Positions 8,004 through 16,089 of a stretch of 52,926 nt of DNA are shown one piece after another (position 1 is the first letter of the stretch; each line of letters begins with the position of its first letter). The DNA comes from an uncultured Eubacteriales bacterium (lineage in GTDB: Bacteria > Bacillota > Clostridia > Oscillospirales > Acutalibacteraceae). The translations under genes and the position numbers were made by a program. Location of the stretch: positions 1-52,926 of the forward strand of contig CAKSST010000012.1 of NCBI GenBank assembly GCA_934489895.1, written 5' to 3'. The notes under the pieces are model-generated. The model had not been told where the DNA came from. It did not search any database and worked only from the letters and a program-made list of their open reading frames with translations.

Positions 8004-8592
8004 GGATGTTCTCCTTTATGGCTGCGAGTCCGAAGCGGCGGATCGCCATAGCGTTGCAGATAGTGCGGAACAGCATAGGCGGAACAAGGTCGGCGTCCGA
8101 CAGATCCGACACGGTAAGGTGCTTTGTGCCGAGCGTCAAGTCTTTTGCTGCACAGTAGAGGGTGTAGGCTCTCTCAGAGCAGTTGTTGAGTTTAATGTTC
8201 TCGAAGAACACACAGCCGTTATTTATATGGTGCTTGCAGCAATTCCACAGTCTTTGGTCGGCGGTGAGCAGATACAGAGCCGAAAGCAGTGCGTAATTCT
8301 CTCGGTGTACATTCTTTGCTGCAAGCGTAAATCTTGCCCAGTGCTTTTCGTTAAGGTAGGTCATAGGCGTTTCCTCGCTTTCTATATATTCGTTGAATCT
8401 CTTGCGGAAGGGCGGACAGCGTATCTGCCTCATGGTGGCTGTCAGTATCTCTGTGGGTGTAGCTGCGGTTACCGTGATGAGTATCTGCGACTCCGAAAAG
8501 CGAACACCGACACCTCTCGGTGCAAAATTCGGAACGGTCATCATCAGCCGTTCCATGTGTCTGTCATATGGGTTATTTGAAAATACGGTCAT
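7996..8592 (-). CDS. Hypothetical element protein (198 residues), DUF6075-like segment
   Basis: A basic protein starting MTVFSNNPYDRHMERL, with a CPPF motif around residue 59. Residues 78-120 (TYLNEKHWARFTLAAKN, then YALLSALYLLTADQRLW) resemble the DUF6075 pattern of a His/Phe helix followed by an aromatic-rich helix. The match is weak. The ATG has AAGGAG 8 bases upstream; the gene overlaps the ArdA-like gene by 8 bases. A terminator-like hairpin stands 28-56 bases upstream of its start. Function unknown. Confidence 0.7.
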   Translation of the reverse strand: MTVFSNNPYDRHMERLMMTVPNFAPRGVGVRFSESQILITVTAATPTEILTATMRQIRCPPFRKRFNEYIESEETPMTYLNEKHWARFTLAAKNVHRENYALLSALYLLTADQRLWNCCKHHINNGCVFFENIKLNNCSERAYTLYCAAKDLTLGTKHLTVSDLSDADLVPPMLFRTICNAMAIRRFGLAAIKENIHD

Positions 8593-8614
8593 TTCGGTTC
8601 TCCTTGTGAAATAG

Positions 8615-8648
8615 AAAAAGCCCTCCGGTTTTGTGTAACCGAAGGGCG
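8615..8648 (-). terminator. Terminator-like hairpin between element genes
   Basis: Arms at 8620-8630 and 8637-8647 form an 11-bp stem with one G-T pair. On the minus strand it is followed by TTTTTC. It lies between the gene ending at 8659 and the one starting at 8592, with no room for an obvious promoter in between. Confidence 0.75.
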
Positions 8649-8658
8649 ATTGATAGTA

Positions 8659-9303
8659 TTACATATTTTGTTGTGGTGCTGATTCCTGTTCAAAGGTCGG
8701 CGGCTCGGCTTCGAGGGAGGGATATGAGCCCGTGAGTTTTTCTTGGAGCTTATCCAGCTGCCGTTCCTGCTCATAGGTCAGTATTTCGCAGTTGGCTTTT
8801 GCAAAGCCGACACAGCGATAGAGGTCTGCCGATTCATTCTCGCTGAACAGGCGGTCTTTGCTGACGAGACCTGAACGCACGGCAAAGGCTTCTTTGACAT
8901 ATTCATAGTTCGGCGAGTAATCTCCCCAAAACACCGAGTCGCCGTCTGCGTTCTGCTTCCATGTGCAGAACATGAAGCCGTTCTTTTCGTTGTAGGTCGC
9001 CGCCAACACGGTATCTCCGAAGGCGGCAAGCTGTCTGTAATCAGAGACGCCGTCGGCTTTCATCTGCGGTGCGTGCTCGTAGAGACCGACATATTCCCGC
9101 ACCGTAGAGATCTCATCCTGAATATCTGCAATTTTACTGCGGTATTCATCCGAGAGGTTTTGGTCGGCGTTGCTTAGAAATTGACCGTTGTATTTTATCC
9201 GGCAGAGGGGGATGCCGTCCGAGGACACTTCCATCCATTCGTTGCCGTCCATCTTGGTGTCGTACCGAGCCCTGAGCCGTTTGGCTAATTCTTTCTGCAG
9301 CAT
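8659..9303 (-). CDS. Hypothetical element protein (214 residues), LPD-like
   Basis: Starts MLQKELAKRLRARYDTKMDG. The central part (TVREYVGLYEHAPQM, YRQLAAFGDTVLAATYN, FCTWKQNADGDSVFWGDY) resembles one of the large polyvalent protein associated domains usually found at the ends of big helicase or methyltransferase proteins in conjugative elements. Here it stands alone. The C-terminus is predicted helical and coiled (LTYEQERQLDKLQEKL), then Pro/Gln-rich. The ATG has AAAGGAG upstream. It is the element gene nearest to the tRNA and the first of the visible minus-strand series. Function unknown. Confidence 0.7.
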   Translation of the reverse strand: MLQKELAKRLRARYDTKMDGNEWMEVSSDGIPLCRIKYNGQFLSNADQNLSDEYRSKIADIQDEISTVREYVGLYEHAPQMKADGVSDYRQLAAFGDTVLAATYNEKNGFMFCTWKQNADGDSVFWGDYSPNYEYVKEAFAVRSGLVSKDRLFSENESADLYRCVGFAKANCEILTYEQERQLDKLQEKLTGSYPSLEAEPPTFEQESAPQQNM

Positions 9304-9330
9304 ATCTGTTTTCTCCTTTTTGAGGGTAAT

Positions 9331-9367
9331 AAAAAAGGCAGATAGATTTTTGATTTCTATCTGCCTT
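9331..9367 (-). terminator. Terminator-like hairpin upstream of the first element gene
   Basis: The 11-bp perfect arms AGGCAGATAGA (9336-9346) and its complement (9356-9366) are followed on the minus strand by a run of six T (9331-9335 and on). It stands in the leader of the gene starting at 9303, so it may end incoming transcription or act as a conditional terminator. Confidence 0.75.
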
Positions 9368-9471
9368 GCGTATCATTATTCGGTTGTGTGAGAGTTCAAG
9401 ACATCCAACAAAGGGAAAACATCATTTTTATATCTGTCAAAACGGTTCGCTGAAATTTTGCCGTATAAACG

Positions 9472-9502
9472 GTGAAAACCCCGATTTTATCGGGGTTTTC
9501 AC
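9472..9502. terminator. Bidirectional terminator downstream of tRNA-Arg
   Basis: A perfect 14-bp inverted repeat with a 3-base loop (9472-9485 / 9489-9502) has a CCCCGAT core and A/T-rich outer arms, so it works as a hairpin plus T-run in both directions. It is the natural terminator for tRNA-Arg on the minus strand and insulates the element. Confidence 0.8.
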
Positions 9503-9529
9503 GGGCTACATCTATTTTGTAGCCCTTTT
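9503..9529. terminator. Second hairpin immediately after tRNA-Arg
   Basis: The 8-bp arms GGGCTACA (9503-9510) and TGTAGCCC (9518-9525) are followed on the plus strand by TTTTA. It lies between the tRNA 3' end and the larger hairpin at 9472-9502. Confidence 0.6.
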
Positions 9530-9530
9530 A

Positions 9531-9607
9531 TGGTACGCCGTGAGGGATTCGAACCCCCGGCCTTCTGGTCCGTAGCCAGACGCTCTATCCAGCTGAGCTA
9601 ACAGCGC
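9531..9607 (-). tRNA. tRNA-Arg (ACG)
   Basis: 77 bases with encoded CCA (9531-9533 on the complement). The acceptor stem GCGCTGT pairs with ACGGCGT (one G-U and wobble pairs). The anticodon loop contains ACG, and the T loop TTCGAAT is standard. It has its own promoter at 9625-9653. The 3' end faces the accessory element, which makes it the probable integration target. Confidence 0.96.
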
Positions 9608-9624
9608 ATTTTTGTTGCCAAAAC

Positions 9625-9653
9625 ATAATAACACAATCTTTTTTAAAAATCAA
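9625..9653 (-). promoter_or_regulatory. Promoter of tRNA-Arg
   Basis: On the minus strand, TTGATT (9648-9653) and TATTAT (9625-9630) are separated by 17 bases, about 18 bases before the tRNA 5' end. This is a good sigma-A type promoter. Confidence 0.65.
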
Positions 9654-9709
9654 CACTTATTTTTAAAAAAATTATTGTCCTTATTTTTTACATAATTTTC
9701 CTATGAAAA

Positions 9710-9738
9710 TTGACAAGGCAGTAATATAAATATATAAT
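9710..9738 (+). promoter_or_regulatory. dnaA promoter, full consensus
   Basis: TTGACA (9710-9715) and TATAAT (9733-9738) with the ideal 17-base spacer. The DnaA-box-like site at 9811-9819 lies in the leader, which would allow autoregulation by DnaA. Confidence 0.8.
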
Positions 9739-9860
9739 ATAATATAATATATAAAATATGCTTGATTAATTATATATAATAATATATAATTGACATTAAT
9801 AACTGATAAGTGTGGAAAACTTTATATTTTTTAAAGATAAAAGTGAGGATGATAAAAAAT

Positions 9861-11189
9861 ATGGTTATTAATTCTATTGAGGACATCTGGACTGCCGCTT
9901 GTGAAGAAATAAAAAATATTGTTACAGGTGTAGGCTTTGAACTTTGGTTTAAGGATTTACATCCTATTGAACTTCGCTCGGGTGAATTGGTGCTTGGTAT
10001 TGATTCAATAACCAAAAAAGATATTATTGAGGTTACATATAAAGAAATTATTGAAGAAAGCCTTAAAAAAATTATGGGTATTGAAATGAAAATTAATCTT
10101 GTGGTTGAGGATGAAAAAGGCCATATTATGCCTGCTGCCGTAAAGCTTGACCCATCTTTTGAAGAATCATTTTCTTTTGATAACTTTATTGTTGGCTCAA
10201 CAAACCGTTTTGCTCATGCCGCCGCTTTAGCTGTTGCGGACAACCCCAGCTGCGTATATAACCCTCTTGTTATATACGGTAATTCAGGTGTTGGTAAAAC
10301 ACATCTTTTGCTTGCAATTAAAAATCATATTAATCAAAAATTTCCTGAAAAAAATGTTTTTTATGCACGCTGTGAAGATTTTACAAATCAGCTTATAAAA
10401 GCATTGCACGAAGGTCAAATCGGTGTTGGCGTTCCTATTGATGAATTTCGTCATAAATTTCGCGATGTTGATGTATTATTGATGGATGATATTCAGTTTA
10501 TTGCGGGTAAGGAATCAACACAGGAAGAATTTTTTAATACCTTTAATGCCTTACATCAAAATAATAAACAAATTATTGTTACAATGGACCGTCCTCCAAA
10601 GGATATTAAAACTTTAGATGATCGTATCCGCAACCGTTTTGAAAGCGGCCTTATTGCTGATATTTCTTCACCTGATTTTGAAACAAGGGTTGGTATTATA
10701 AATACAAAAGCAAATCTTCTTAATATTACATTGGAAGAAAATATTGTTTATTACATAGCCGAGCATATAAAGGTTAATACACGTCAGTTAGAAGGTGTTG
10801 TTAAAAAACTTCAGGCTTACATTAATATTCAAAATAAAACACCTACAATTGCAGTTGTACAAGGCTTTATAAAAGAGGTTGTTATAGATACACAACCTGA
10901 GCCTATTAAGGTTGAACGTATTATTTCAGAGGTTTCCCGTACTTATGCAGTTGACGAATCTGATATTCTTTCAAAAAAGCGTACATCTCAGCTTTCCTTT
11001 GCGCGTCACGTTGCAATGTATATTGCAAGAGAAACTACTGAGCTTTCTTATAAAGCAATAGGTGACAGCTTTGGTAAAAATCACGCCACTGTTTTGGTTT
11101 CTGTACAAAATATGGAAGAATATCTTCGTACTAATCCTTATGAAAAAGAAATTATTGACGATATTATTAAAAATATAAAGAATGAATAA
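9861..11189 (+). CDS. dnaA: Chromosomal replication initiator DnaA
   Basis: A 442-residue DnaA when started at the ATG 9861 (MVINSIEDIW), which matches the usual N-terminus; an in-frame ATG at 9810 would add 17 unrelated residues. Domain I occupies about 1-85. Domain III (AAA+) has Walker A GNSGVGKTH (from residue 140), Walker B DVLLMDDIQF, and sensor motifs RIRNRFESGL. Domain IV carries the DNA-binding signature (SFARHVAMYIARE, GDSFGKNHATVLVSV). DnaA binds 9-mer boxes at oriC and opens the duplex in its ATP form. It is first in the dnaA-dnaN block with a consensus promoter. GAGG 12 bases upstream is the ribosome binding site. Confidence 0.98.
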   Translation: MVINSIEDIWTAACEEIKNIVTGVGFELWFKDLHPIELRSGELVLGIDSITKKDIIEVTYKEIIEESLKKIMGIEMKINLVVEDEKGHIMPAAVKLDPSFEESFSFDNFIVGSTNRFAHAAALAVADNPSCVYNPLVIYGNSGVGKTHLLLAIKNHINQKFPEKNVFYARCEDFTNQLIKALHEGQIGVGVPIDEFRHKFRDVDVLLMDDIQFIAGKESTQEEFFNTFNALHQNNKQIIVTMDRPPKDIKTLDDRIRNRFESGLIADISSPDFETRVGIINTKANLLNITLEENIVYYIAEHIKVNTRQLEGVVKKLQAYINIQNKTPTIAVVQGFIKEVVIDTQPEPIKVERIISEVSRTYAVDESDILSKKRTSQLSFARHVAMYIARETTELSYKAIGDSFGKNHATVLVSVQNMEEYLRTNPYEKEIIDDIIKNIKNE

Positions 11190-11436
11190 TTAAGGTTGCA
11201 AAAGTTTACATAATTAACTTTTTTTTAAAAGTTTAAATGTTAATTAACATTTAAATAAAATTTAAATATGTTAATAATTTTTTTTATTAACTTTTTAAGT
11301 TTTTTTATCAACAAATAATCAACATACCGCAAATTCTTTTATAGACAAGCTTTAGATAGCTTTTTAACACTTTTAACCGCACTTATTACTACTTATATAA
11401 TTATTTATATAATTCATTCTTTTTTGGAGGTAAAAA
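11190..11436. other. dnaA-dnaN intergenic region, second oriC half
   Basis: 247 bases, extremely AT-rich. It contains a DnaA-box-like TTATCAACA at 11305-11313 (one mismatch), a perfect 24-base palindrome at 11232-11255 (half: TTTAAATGTTAA), and an ATGTTAATAA motif at 11268-11277. In many Firmicutes this gap holds the duplex unwinding element. dnaN follows with the ribosome binding site TGGAGGT. Confidence 0.55.
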
Positions 11437-12537
11437 ATGAAATTTTCTGTAAACAGAGAAAAATTATGCGAAGCAGTTTCAAATTTATCAAGAGCAGTTT
11501 CTTCAAAGGTTGCTGTTCCTGTGCTTGCAGGTATTTTAATTTCTGCAAGCGATGATAAAATTACACTTTACAGCTACAATCTTGAAATAGGTATGACAAA
11601 ATGTATTCCGGCAAAATGTGAGGAAGCAGGCGATATTGTTATTGATGCAAAATATTTAAGCGGTATTTTAAGAACAATGGACGGAGAAACAGTAAATATT
11701 ACTGTTGATGAACGCAATATGTGCCGTATTGAATGCTCAAATACAGTTTTTGATATTATGGGTATGGTTGCTGTTGATTTTCCTGAAATGCCTTCAGTGA
11801 GCGAAGGTAAATGTTTTGAAATTGACGGCGAAGTTATTAAAAATATGGTAAGACAGACCGTTTTTGCTGTTGCCTCCGAAGAGGGAACACGCCCTGTGCT
11901 TACAGGTATTAATTTTATAATTGAAAAAGGAAATTTAAAGCTTGTTGCAATTGACGGTTATCGCCTTGCTATAAGACAGGAAAAAATTAATATTAATGAA
12001 GATCAGAATTTTATTGTTTCAGGTAAAGCAATTAATGAAGCAGTAAAAATTATTAATGAAAAAGAAAGCAATATTATTATCCGTTTAGGAAAAAGACATA
12101 TTAATTTTGAAATTAACGGATATATTCTTACTTCTCGCTTGCTTGACGGTGAATTTATTGATTATAAAAAAGCAATTCCTACAGAATCAACCCAGTCAGC
12201 AGTAATTAATACAAGAAAAATTATTGAAATTATTGAAAGAATGACTTTAATAATAAACGATTCTTTTACAACACCAATAAGATGCGCTGTAAATAAAGAT
12301 TCTTTAGTTTTCAGCTGTTCAACTGCTGTTGGCCGCGCTGTTGATAAATGCGAAATAGAGCTTGAGGGCGACGAGTTTGAAATTGGTATAAACAGCCGTT
12401 ATATTCTTGATGCGTTGCGCGCAACAGAATGTGATGAGGTTAAGGTAATCTTTAAGGGAAGCCTGTCCGCAATAGTAATTAAACCTTTAGAGGGCGAAGA
12501 TTTTCTTTATATGATGATGCCTATGAGGCTTAAATAA
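11437..12537 (+). CDS. dnaN: DNA polymerase III beta sliding clamp
   Basis: A 366-residue protein of normal clamp length made of three topologically similar domains. The start MKFSVNREKLCEAVSNLSRAV and the repeated GYRLAIRQEK-type and SRLLDGEFIDYKKAIP segments are typical; it ends MMPMRLK, matching the conserved clamp C-terminus. It forms the ring that tethers the replicative polymerase to DNA. TGGAGGT lies 6-7 bases before the ATG. The stop codon overlaps the start of the S4 gene by 1 base (TAATG), as in the same operon of other Firmicutes. Confidence 0.98.
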   Translation: MKFSVNREKLCEAVSNLSRAVSSKVAVPVLAGILISASDDKITLYSYNLEIGMTKCIPAKCEEAGDIVIDAKYLSGILRTMDGETVNITVDERNMCRIECSNTVFDIMGMVAVDFPEMPSVSEGKCFEIDGEVIKNMVRQTVFAVASEEGTRPVLTGINFIIEKGNLKLVAIDGYRLAIRQEKININEDQNFIVSGKAINEAVKIINEKESNIIIRLGKRHINFEINGYILTSRLLDGEFIDYKKAIPTESTQSAVINTRKIIEIIERMTLIINDSFTTPIRCAVNKDSLVFSCSTAVGRAVDKCEIELEGDEFEIGINSRYILDALRATECDEVKVIFKGSLSAIVIKPLEGEDFLYMMMPMRLK

Positions 12538-12749
12538 TGAAATATAAAGAGATTACTATAAGAGATGAATATATTAGGCTTGATTCCTTGCTTAAATTAA
12601 CAGGATGTGTTGGCACAGGAGGAGAAGCAAAAATTATTGTGCAGGAGGGTATGGTAACCGTTAACGGTGAAATTTGTACCATAAGAGGAAAAAAACTGCG
12701 CAGCGGGGATAAAGTTGAATATAACAATAATTATTTTATAATAAAATGA
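12537..12749 (+). CDS. yaaA: S4-domain RNA-binding protein, YaaA/RlbA type
   Basis: A 70-residue protein consisting essentially of one S4 RNA-binding domain: IRLDSLLKLTGCVGTGGEAK, IVQEGMVTVNGE, and RGKKLRSGDKVEY. It lies between dnaN and recF, the position of B. subtilis yaaA. The gene overlaps both neighbours (1 base with dnaN, 4 bases ATGA with recF), so it is translationally coupled. The family is thought to act in ribosome assembly or RNA binding; the exact role is not settled. Confidence 0.92.
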   Translation: MKYKEITIRDEYIRLDSLLKLTGCVGTGGEAKIIVQEGMVTVNGEICTIRGKKLRSGDKVEYNNNYFIIK

Positions 12750-13816
12750 AAGCAAAAATTTTAAATTGCAAAAATTTTAGAAATTTAGCTTCTCAGCAGA
12801 TAGAATTATATTACGGTATAAATGTTATTTGCGGTGAAAATGCGCAGGGAAAAACAAATTTAATTGAAGCTATATGGCTTTTTACAGGTGCAAAATCATT
12901 TCGTTTTTCAAAAGATGCTGAAATGATTGCATTACAAAAAGAAAATGCAAAAATTTCTCTTGAATATGAAAAAAGAGGATTAAAGCAAAAAAGTGAAATT
13001 ATTTTTTCACCAAAAAAAGAGGTATACTTTAATTCTAAAAAACTGCGTTCTGCCGCTTCACTTGCGGGTGAATTTCAGGCAATCATTTTTTCTCCTTCAG
13101 ATTTAACGCTTGTATGGGGAGATCCAGCGGGAAGGCGCCGTTTTATTGATGCGGCAATCTGCCAAATATATCCGCGATATGTGGATATATTAAAAAATTA
13201 TACCCGTGCGGTTACACAAAGAAACAGTGTTTTACGTAACGGTGTACAGCAAAGCGGAAATATTAACACTTTGCTTGACGCATTTGACGGTGAAATTTCT
13301 GTTTTAGGTGAAAAGATTATAGTTTACCGCAGCAGATATGTTGAATTATTAAACAAAACACTGCCCGATATTTTTGACGGCTTGTCAGCCGGCAGGGAAG
13401 AAATTAAAGTAAAATATTTTTGTACCTGTCCTGACGGTATTGAGCAAACACTAAAAAACTGCCGCGGGGAAGATATACGTCGCTGTGTTACAAGCGTTGG
13501 TCCCCACCGTGACGATTTACAATTTTTTATAAACGAAAAAGAGGTAAAGGCTTACGGCTCGCAAGGGCAAAAGCGTTCGGTATGTCTTGCAATAAAGCTT
13601 GCAGAAGCAAAAATTATTAAAAAAACCTGCGGCGAACAGCCTGTTGCATTGCTTGACGATGTTATGAGTGAGCTTGACCCGTCCCGCCAGGAATATATAC
13701 TTAATCATATAAAAGACTGGCAGGTTTTTATTACCTGCTGTGACCCGTCAAACATACAAAGCCTTAATGACGGCAAAGTTTTTATAATGAAAAATGGTAT
13801 TTTAAGAGAAAAATAA
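12746..13816 (+). CDS. recF: DNA replication and repair protein RecF
   Basis: A 356-residue SMC-like ATPase. Walker A GENAQGKTNLIEA is at about 31-43, the ABC-type signature region is around SQGQKRSVCLAIKLAE (about 275-290), and Walker B ALLDDVMSELDPSRQ is at about 305-320. RecF loads RecA at single-stranded gaps with RecO and RecR. It sits in the canonical place between the S4 gene and the DUF370 gene. Confidence 0.97.
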   Translation: MKAKILNCKNFRNLASQQIELYYGINVICGENAQGKTNLIEAIWLFTGAKSFRFSKDAEMIALQKENAKISLEYEKRGLKQKSEIIFSPKKEVYFNSKKLRSAASLAGEFQAIIFSPSDLTLVWGDPAGRRRFIDAAICQIYPRYVDILKNYTRAVTQRNSVLRNGVQQSGNINTLLDAFDGEISVLGEKIIVYRSRYVELLNKTLPDIFDGLSAGREEIKVKYFCTCPDGIEQTLKNCRGEDIRRCVTSVGPHRDDLQFFINEKEVKAYGSQGQKRSVCLAIKLAEAKIIKKTCGEQPVALLDDVMSELDPSRQEYILNHIKDWQVFITCCDPSNIQSLNDGKVFIMKNGILREK

Positions 13817-13834
13817 TTTATTTTAGGAGAAAAA

Positions 13835-14107
13835 ATGTTTGTACATTTAGGTCAGGACACGGTTGTGGATGAAAATGATATAATAGGCATTTTTGATTTG
13901 GATAATGCTTCAGTATCAAGTAAAACACGCAGTTTTTTAGCTAAAGCCGAAAAAAATGGCGAGGTAATAAATGTAAGCTTTGAATTGCCAAAATCCTTTA
14001 TTGTTTGCGCAAAACAGGGAACATATGACAACAATGTTTATATTTCACAAATATCATCAGCTACGCTGTTAAAGCGTTCAGAATATCTTGAAAATATTAT
14101 ATATTAA
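13835..14107 (+). CDS. remB: DUF370 protein, RemB/YaaB-like
   Basis: A 90-residue protein starting MFVHLGQDTVV, with DIIGIFDLDNASVSSKTR as the diagnostic DUF370 segment. DUF370 includes RemA/RemB, which influence biofilm matrix genes in B. subtilis, and the gene between recF and gyrB is yaaB/remB there. It is slightly extended at the C-terminus. TAGGAG precedes the ATG. Cotranscribed with gyrB (12-base gap). Its function outside Bacillus is unclear. Confidence 0.88.
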   Translation: MFVHLGQDTVVDENDIIGIFDLDNASVSSKTRSFLAKAEKNGEVINVSFELPKSFIVCAKQGTYDNNVYISQISSATLLKRSEYLENIIY

Positions 14108-14119
14108 CAGGAGAAAAAA

Positions 14120-16069
14120 ATGAGTAACGACATAAACACACCGATTACAGAAAATTATGATGAAAACTCCATACAGGTTTTGGAGGGACTTGAGGCTGTA
14201 AGAAAGCGTCCCGGTATGTACATTGGCTCTACTGGTGAGCGCGGTCTGCACCACCTTGTTTATGAAATTGTTGATAATGCAATAGACGAGGCTCTTGCAG
14301 GTTATTGTACAAAAATTGAAGTAGAAATAATGGATGACGGTATTATCCGCGTTACCGATAACGGACGCGGTATACCTGTAGGTATAAATCCTCAAAAAGG
14401 TATTCCTACTGTTACTGTTGTATTTACCATTCTGCACGCGGGAGGTAAATTCGGCGGCGGCGGATATAAAGTATCCGGAGGCTTGCACGGTGTTGGTGCA
14501 TCTGTTGTTAATGCTCTTTCAAATTGGCTTGAGGTTGAGGTTAAGGACGGCAAGCATATTTATAAGCAGCGTTATGAAAAGGGCAATATTGTAACCGACC
14601 TTGAAATTATAGGCGATACAAATGAAACAGGTACAACCGTTACCTTTAAGCCCGACCCGACAATATTTACCGATACCACTACATACGATTATGATACCTT
14701 GCTTAACCGTTTGCGTGAGCAGGCATTCCTTAATGCAGGTATCCGTGTGGTACTTTCCGACCGCAGAACAGATGACGCTATATTAAGCAAAGGAAAAAGT
14801 GAAGAGCTTTGCTTTGAGGGCGGTATAAAATCTTATGTTGAATATCTGCTTGCATGCATCAAAAAAGAAAGTTTAATACAGGACGTTATTTATCTTTCAG
14901 GAACAAAGGGAGATGAAACGGCTGAAATTGCTCTTTTATGGTCAACAGCTTATGATAGTAAAATACTTTCTTTTGCAAATACCTTGCACACTATTGACGG
15001 CGGTACTCATGAGCAGGCTTTTCGTCAGACAGTAACCCGTATTGTAAACAAATACGCTCACGATTTCAAAAAGCTTAAGGAATCCTCCGATAACCTTAAG
15101 GGTGACGATATTATGGAGGGTTTGGTTGCTGTTGTATCGGTAAAACTTGCCGATGCTCAGTTTGAAAGCCAGACCAAAGCAAAACTTGGTAATACCTCAA
15201 TAGGTCAGCTTGTACGTGATATTGTTAACGACCAGCTTTATAAATTTCTTGAAGAAAACCCTTCAGATGCAAAAATTGTTATAGACAAAGCAATTGCCGC
15301 ATCAAACGCGCGTGAAGCCGCACAAAAAGCACGTGAGGCATCACGTAATAAGGCGGGTATAGGCAGTAAAACCCGTATGCCCGAAAAACTTACCGACTGT
15401 ATATCAAACGACCCCGCAAAAACAGAAATTTACATTGTTGAGGGTGATTCTGCAGGCGGTTCGGCTGTTGAGGGCAGAAACGCAACCTACCAGGCAATAT
15501 TACCGCTTTGGGGTAAAATGCTTAACGTTGAAAAGGCACGTGAGGATAAGGTTTACGGCAACGACAAGCTTACTCCCGTAATTACAGCGCTTGGTACCGG
15601 TATTGGCGATACCTTTGATATAACTAAGCTCCGCTATGATAAAATTGTTATTATGGCTGATGCTGACGTTGACGGCTCGCATATTCGTACGCTGTTGCTT
15701 ACATTCTTCTTCCGCTATATGCCCCAGCTTATTGAAACAGGTCATATTTATTTGGCACAGCCCCCGCTTTACCGTGTTTCTAAGGGTAAACAGCATTATG
15801 ATGTATTTTCTGACGAAGAAAAGGCCGCAAAAGTTGAGGAGCTTGGCACAGGCGTAGATGTACAGCGTTATAAAGGTCTTGGTGAAATGGACCCCTCTCA
15901 GCTTTGGGAAACAACACTTGACCCCGAACGCAGAACCTTCTTACAGGTTAATATGGCGGATGCCGCTCTGGCTGACGAAACCTTTATCATTCTGATGGGT
16001 GAAGAGGTTGAGCCCAGACGCAAATTTATCGAAGACAACGCAATTTATGCAACAGATCTTGATATTTAA
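14120..16069 (+). CDS. gyrB: DNA gyrase subunit B
   Basis: 649 residues, the normal length for Gram-positive GyrB without the enterobacterial insertion. The GHKL ATPase domain has EIVDNAIDEALAG, DNGRGIPVG and GGLHGVGASVVNALS; the TOPRIM domain has EGDSAGGSA and the metal-binding DADVDGSHIR; the tail contains QRYKGLGEMDP. It is the ATP-hydrolysing subunit that drives negative supercoiling with GyrA, which follows 20 bases later. CAGGAG is the ribosome binding site. Confidence 0.98.
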   Translation: MSNDINTPITENYDENSIQVLEGLEAVRKRPGMYIGSTGERGLHHLVYEIVDNAIDEALAGYCTKIEVEIMDDGIIRVTDNGRGIPVGINPQKGIPTVTVVFTILHAGGKFGGGGYKVSGGLHGVGASVVNALSNWLEVEVKDGKHIYKQRYEKGNIVTDLEIIGDTNETGTTVTFKPDPTIFTDTTTYDYDTLLNRLREQAFLNAGIRVVLSDRRTDDAILSKGKSEELCFEGGIKSYVEYLLACIKKESLIQDVIYLSGTKGDETAEIALLWSTAYDSKILSFANTLHTIDGGTHEQAFRQTVTRIVNKYAHDFKKLKESSDNLKGDDIMEGLVAVVSVKLADAQFESQTKAKLGNTSIGQLVRDIVNDQLYKFLEENPSDAKIVIDKAIAASNAREAAQKAREASRNKAGIGSKTRMPEKLTDCISNDPAKTEIYIVEGDSAGGSAVEGRNATYQAILPLWGKMLNVEKAREDKVYGNDKLTPVITALGTGIGDTFDITKLRYDKIVIMADADVDGSHIRTLLLTFFFRYMPQLIETGHIYLAQPPLYRVSKGKQHYDVFSDEEKAAKVEELGTGVDVQRYKGLGEMDPSQLWETTLDPERRTFLQVNMADAALADETFIILMGEEVEPRRKFIEDNAIYATDLDI

Positions 16070-16089
16070 GGAAAGGAGAGAAAAATCCA

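Larger units (their letters stand above)
1..9530. mobile_element. Right-hand part of an integrative/conjugative-type element next to tRNA-Arg
   Basis: All genes from the left edge to about 9.3 kb lie on the minus strand, are tightly coupled, and are of types known from conjugative element cargo: ArdA antirestriction, orphan DNA methyltransferases, DUF4314 and LPD-type domains. Base composition is clearly more GC-rich than the AT-rich dnaA region that follows, and the change falls between the last gene and the tRNA-Arg gene. The element side abuts the tRNA 3' end, the usual target of tyrosine integrases. No integrase, relaxase or coupling protein is in the window, so the element type and its other end are inferred. 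Confidence 0.68.
9608..9860. other. oriC candidate, dnaA-proximal half
   Basis: A very AT-rich stretch upstream of dnaA, including a TATATAA-rich tract at about 9725-9790 that could unwind easily. One DnaA-box-like 9-mer, TTTTCCACA, is on the minus strand at 9811-9819 (one mismatch to TTATCCACA). Genes point away from here on both sides. Only one good box is visible, so the functional origin may be the dnaA-dnaN gap or both. Confidence 0.5.

Noticed and set aside
9366..9575. Plus-strand ORF ending in VRDSNPRPSGP
   Set aside because: That peptide is the classic artefact of reading through the antisense of a tRNA gene (tRNA-Arg).
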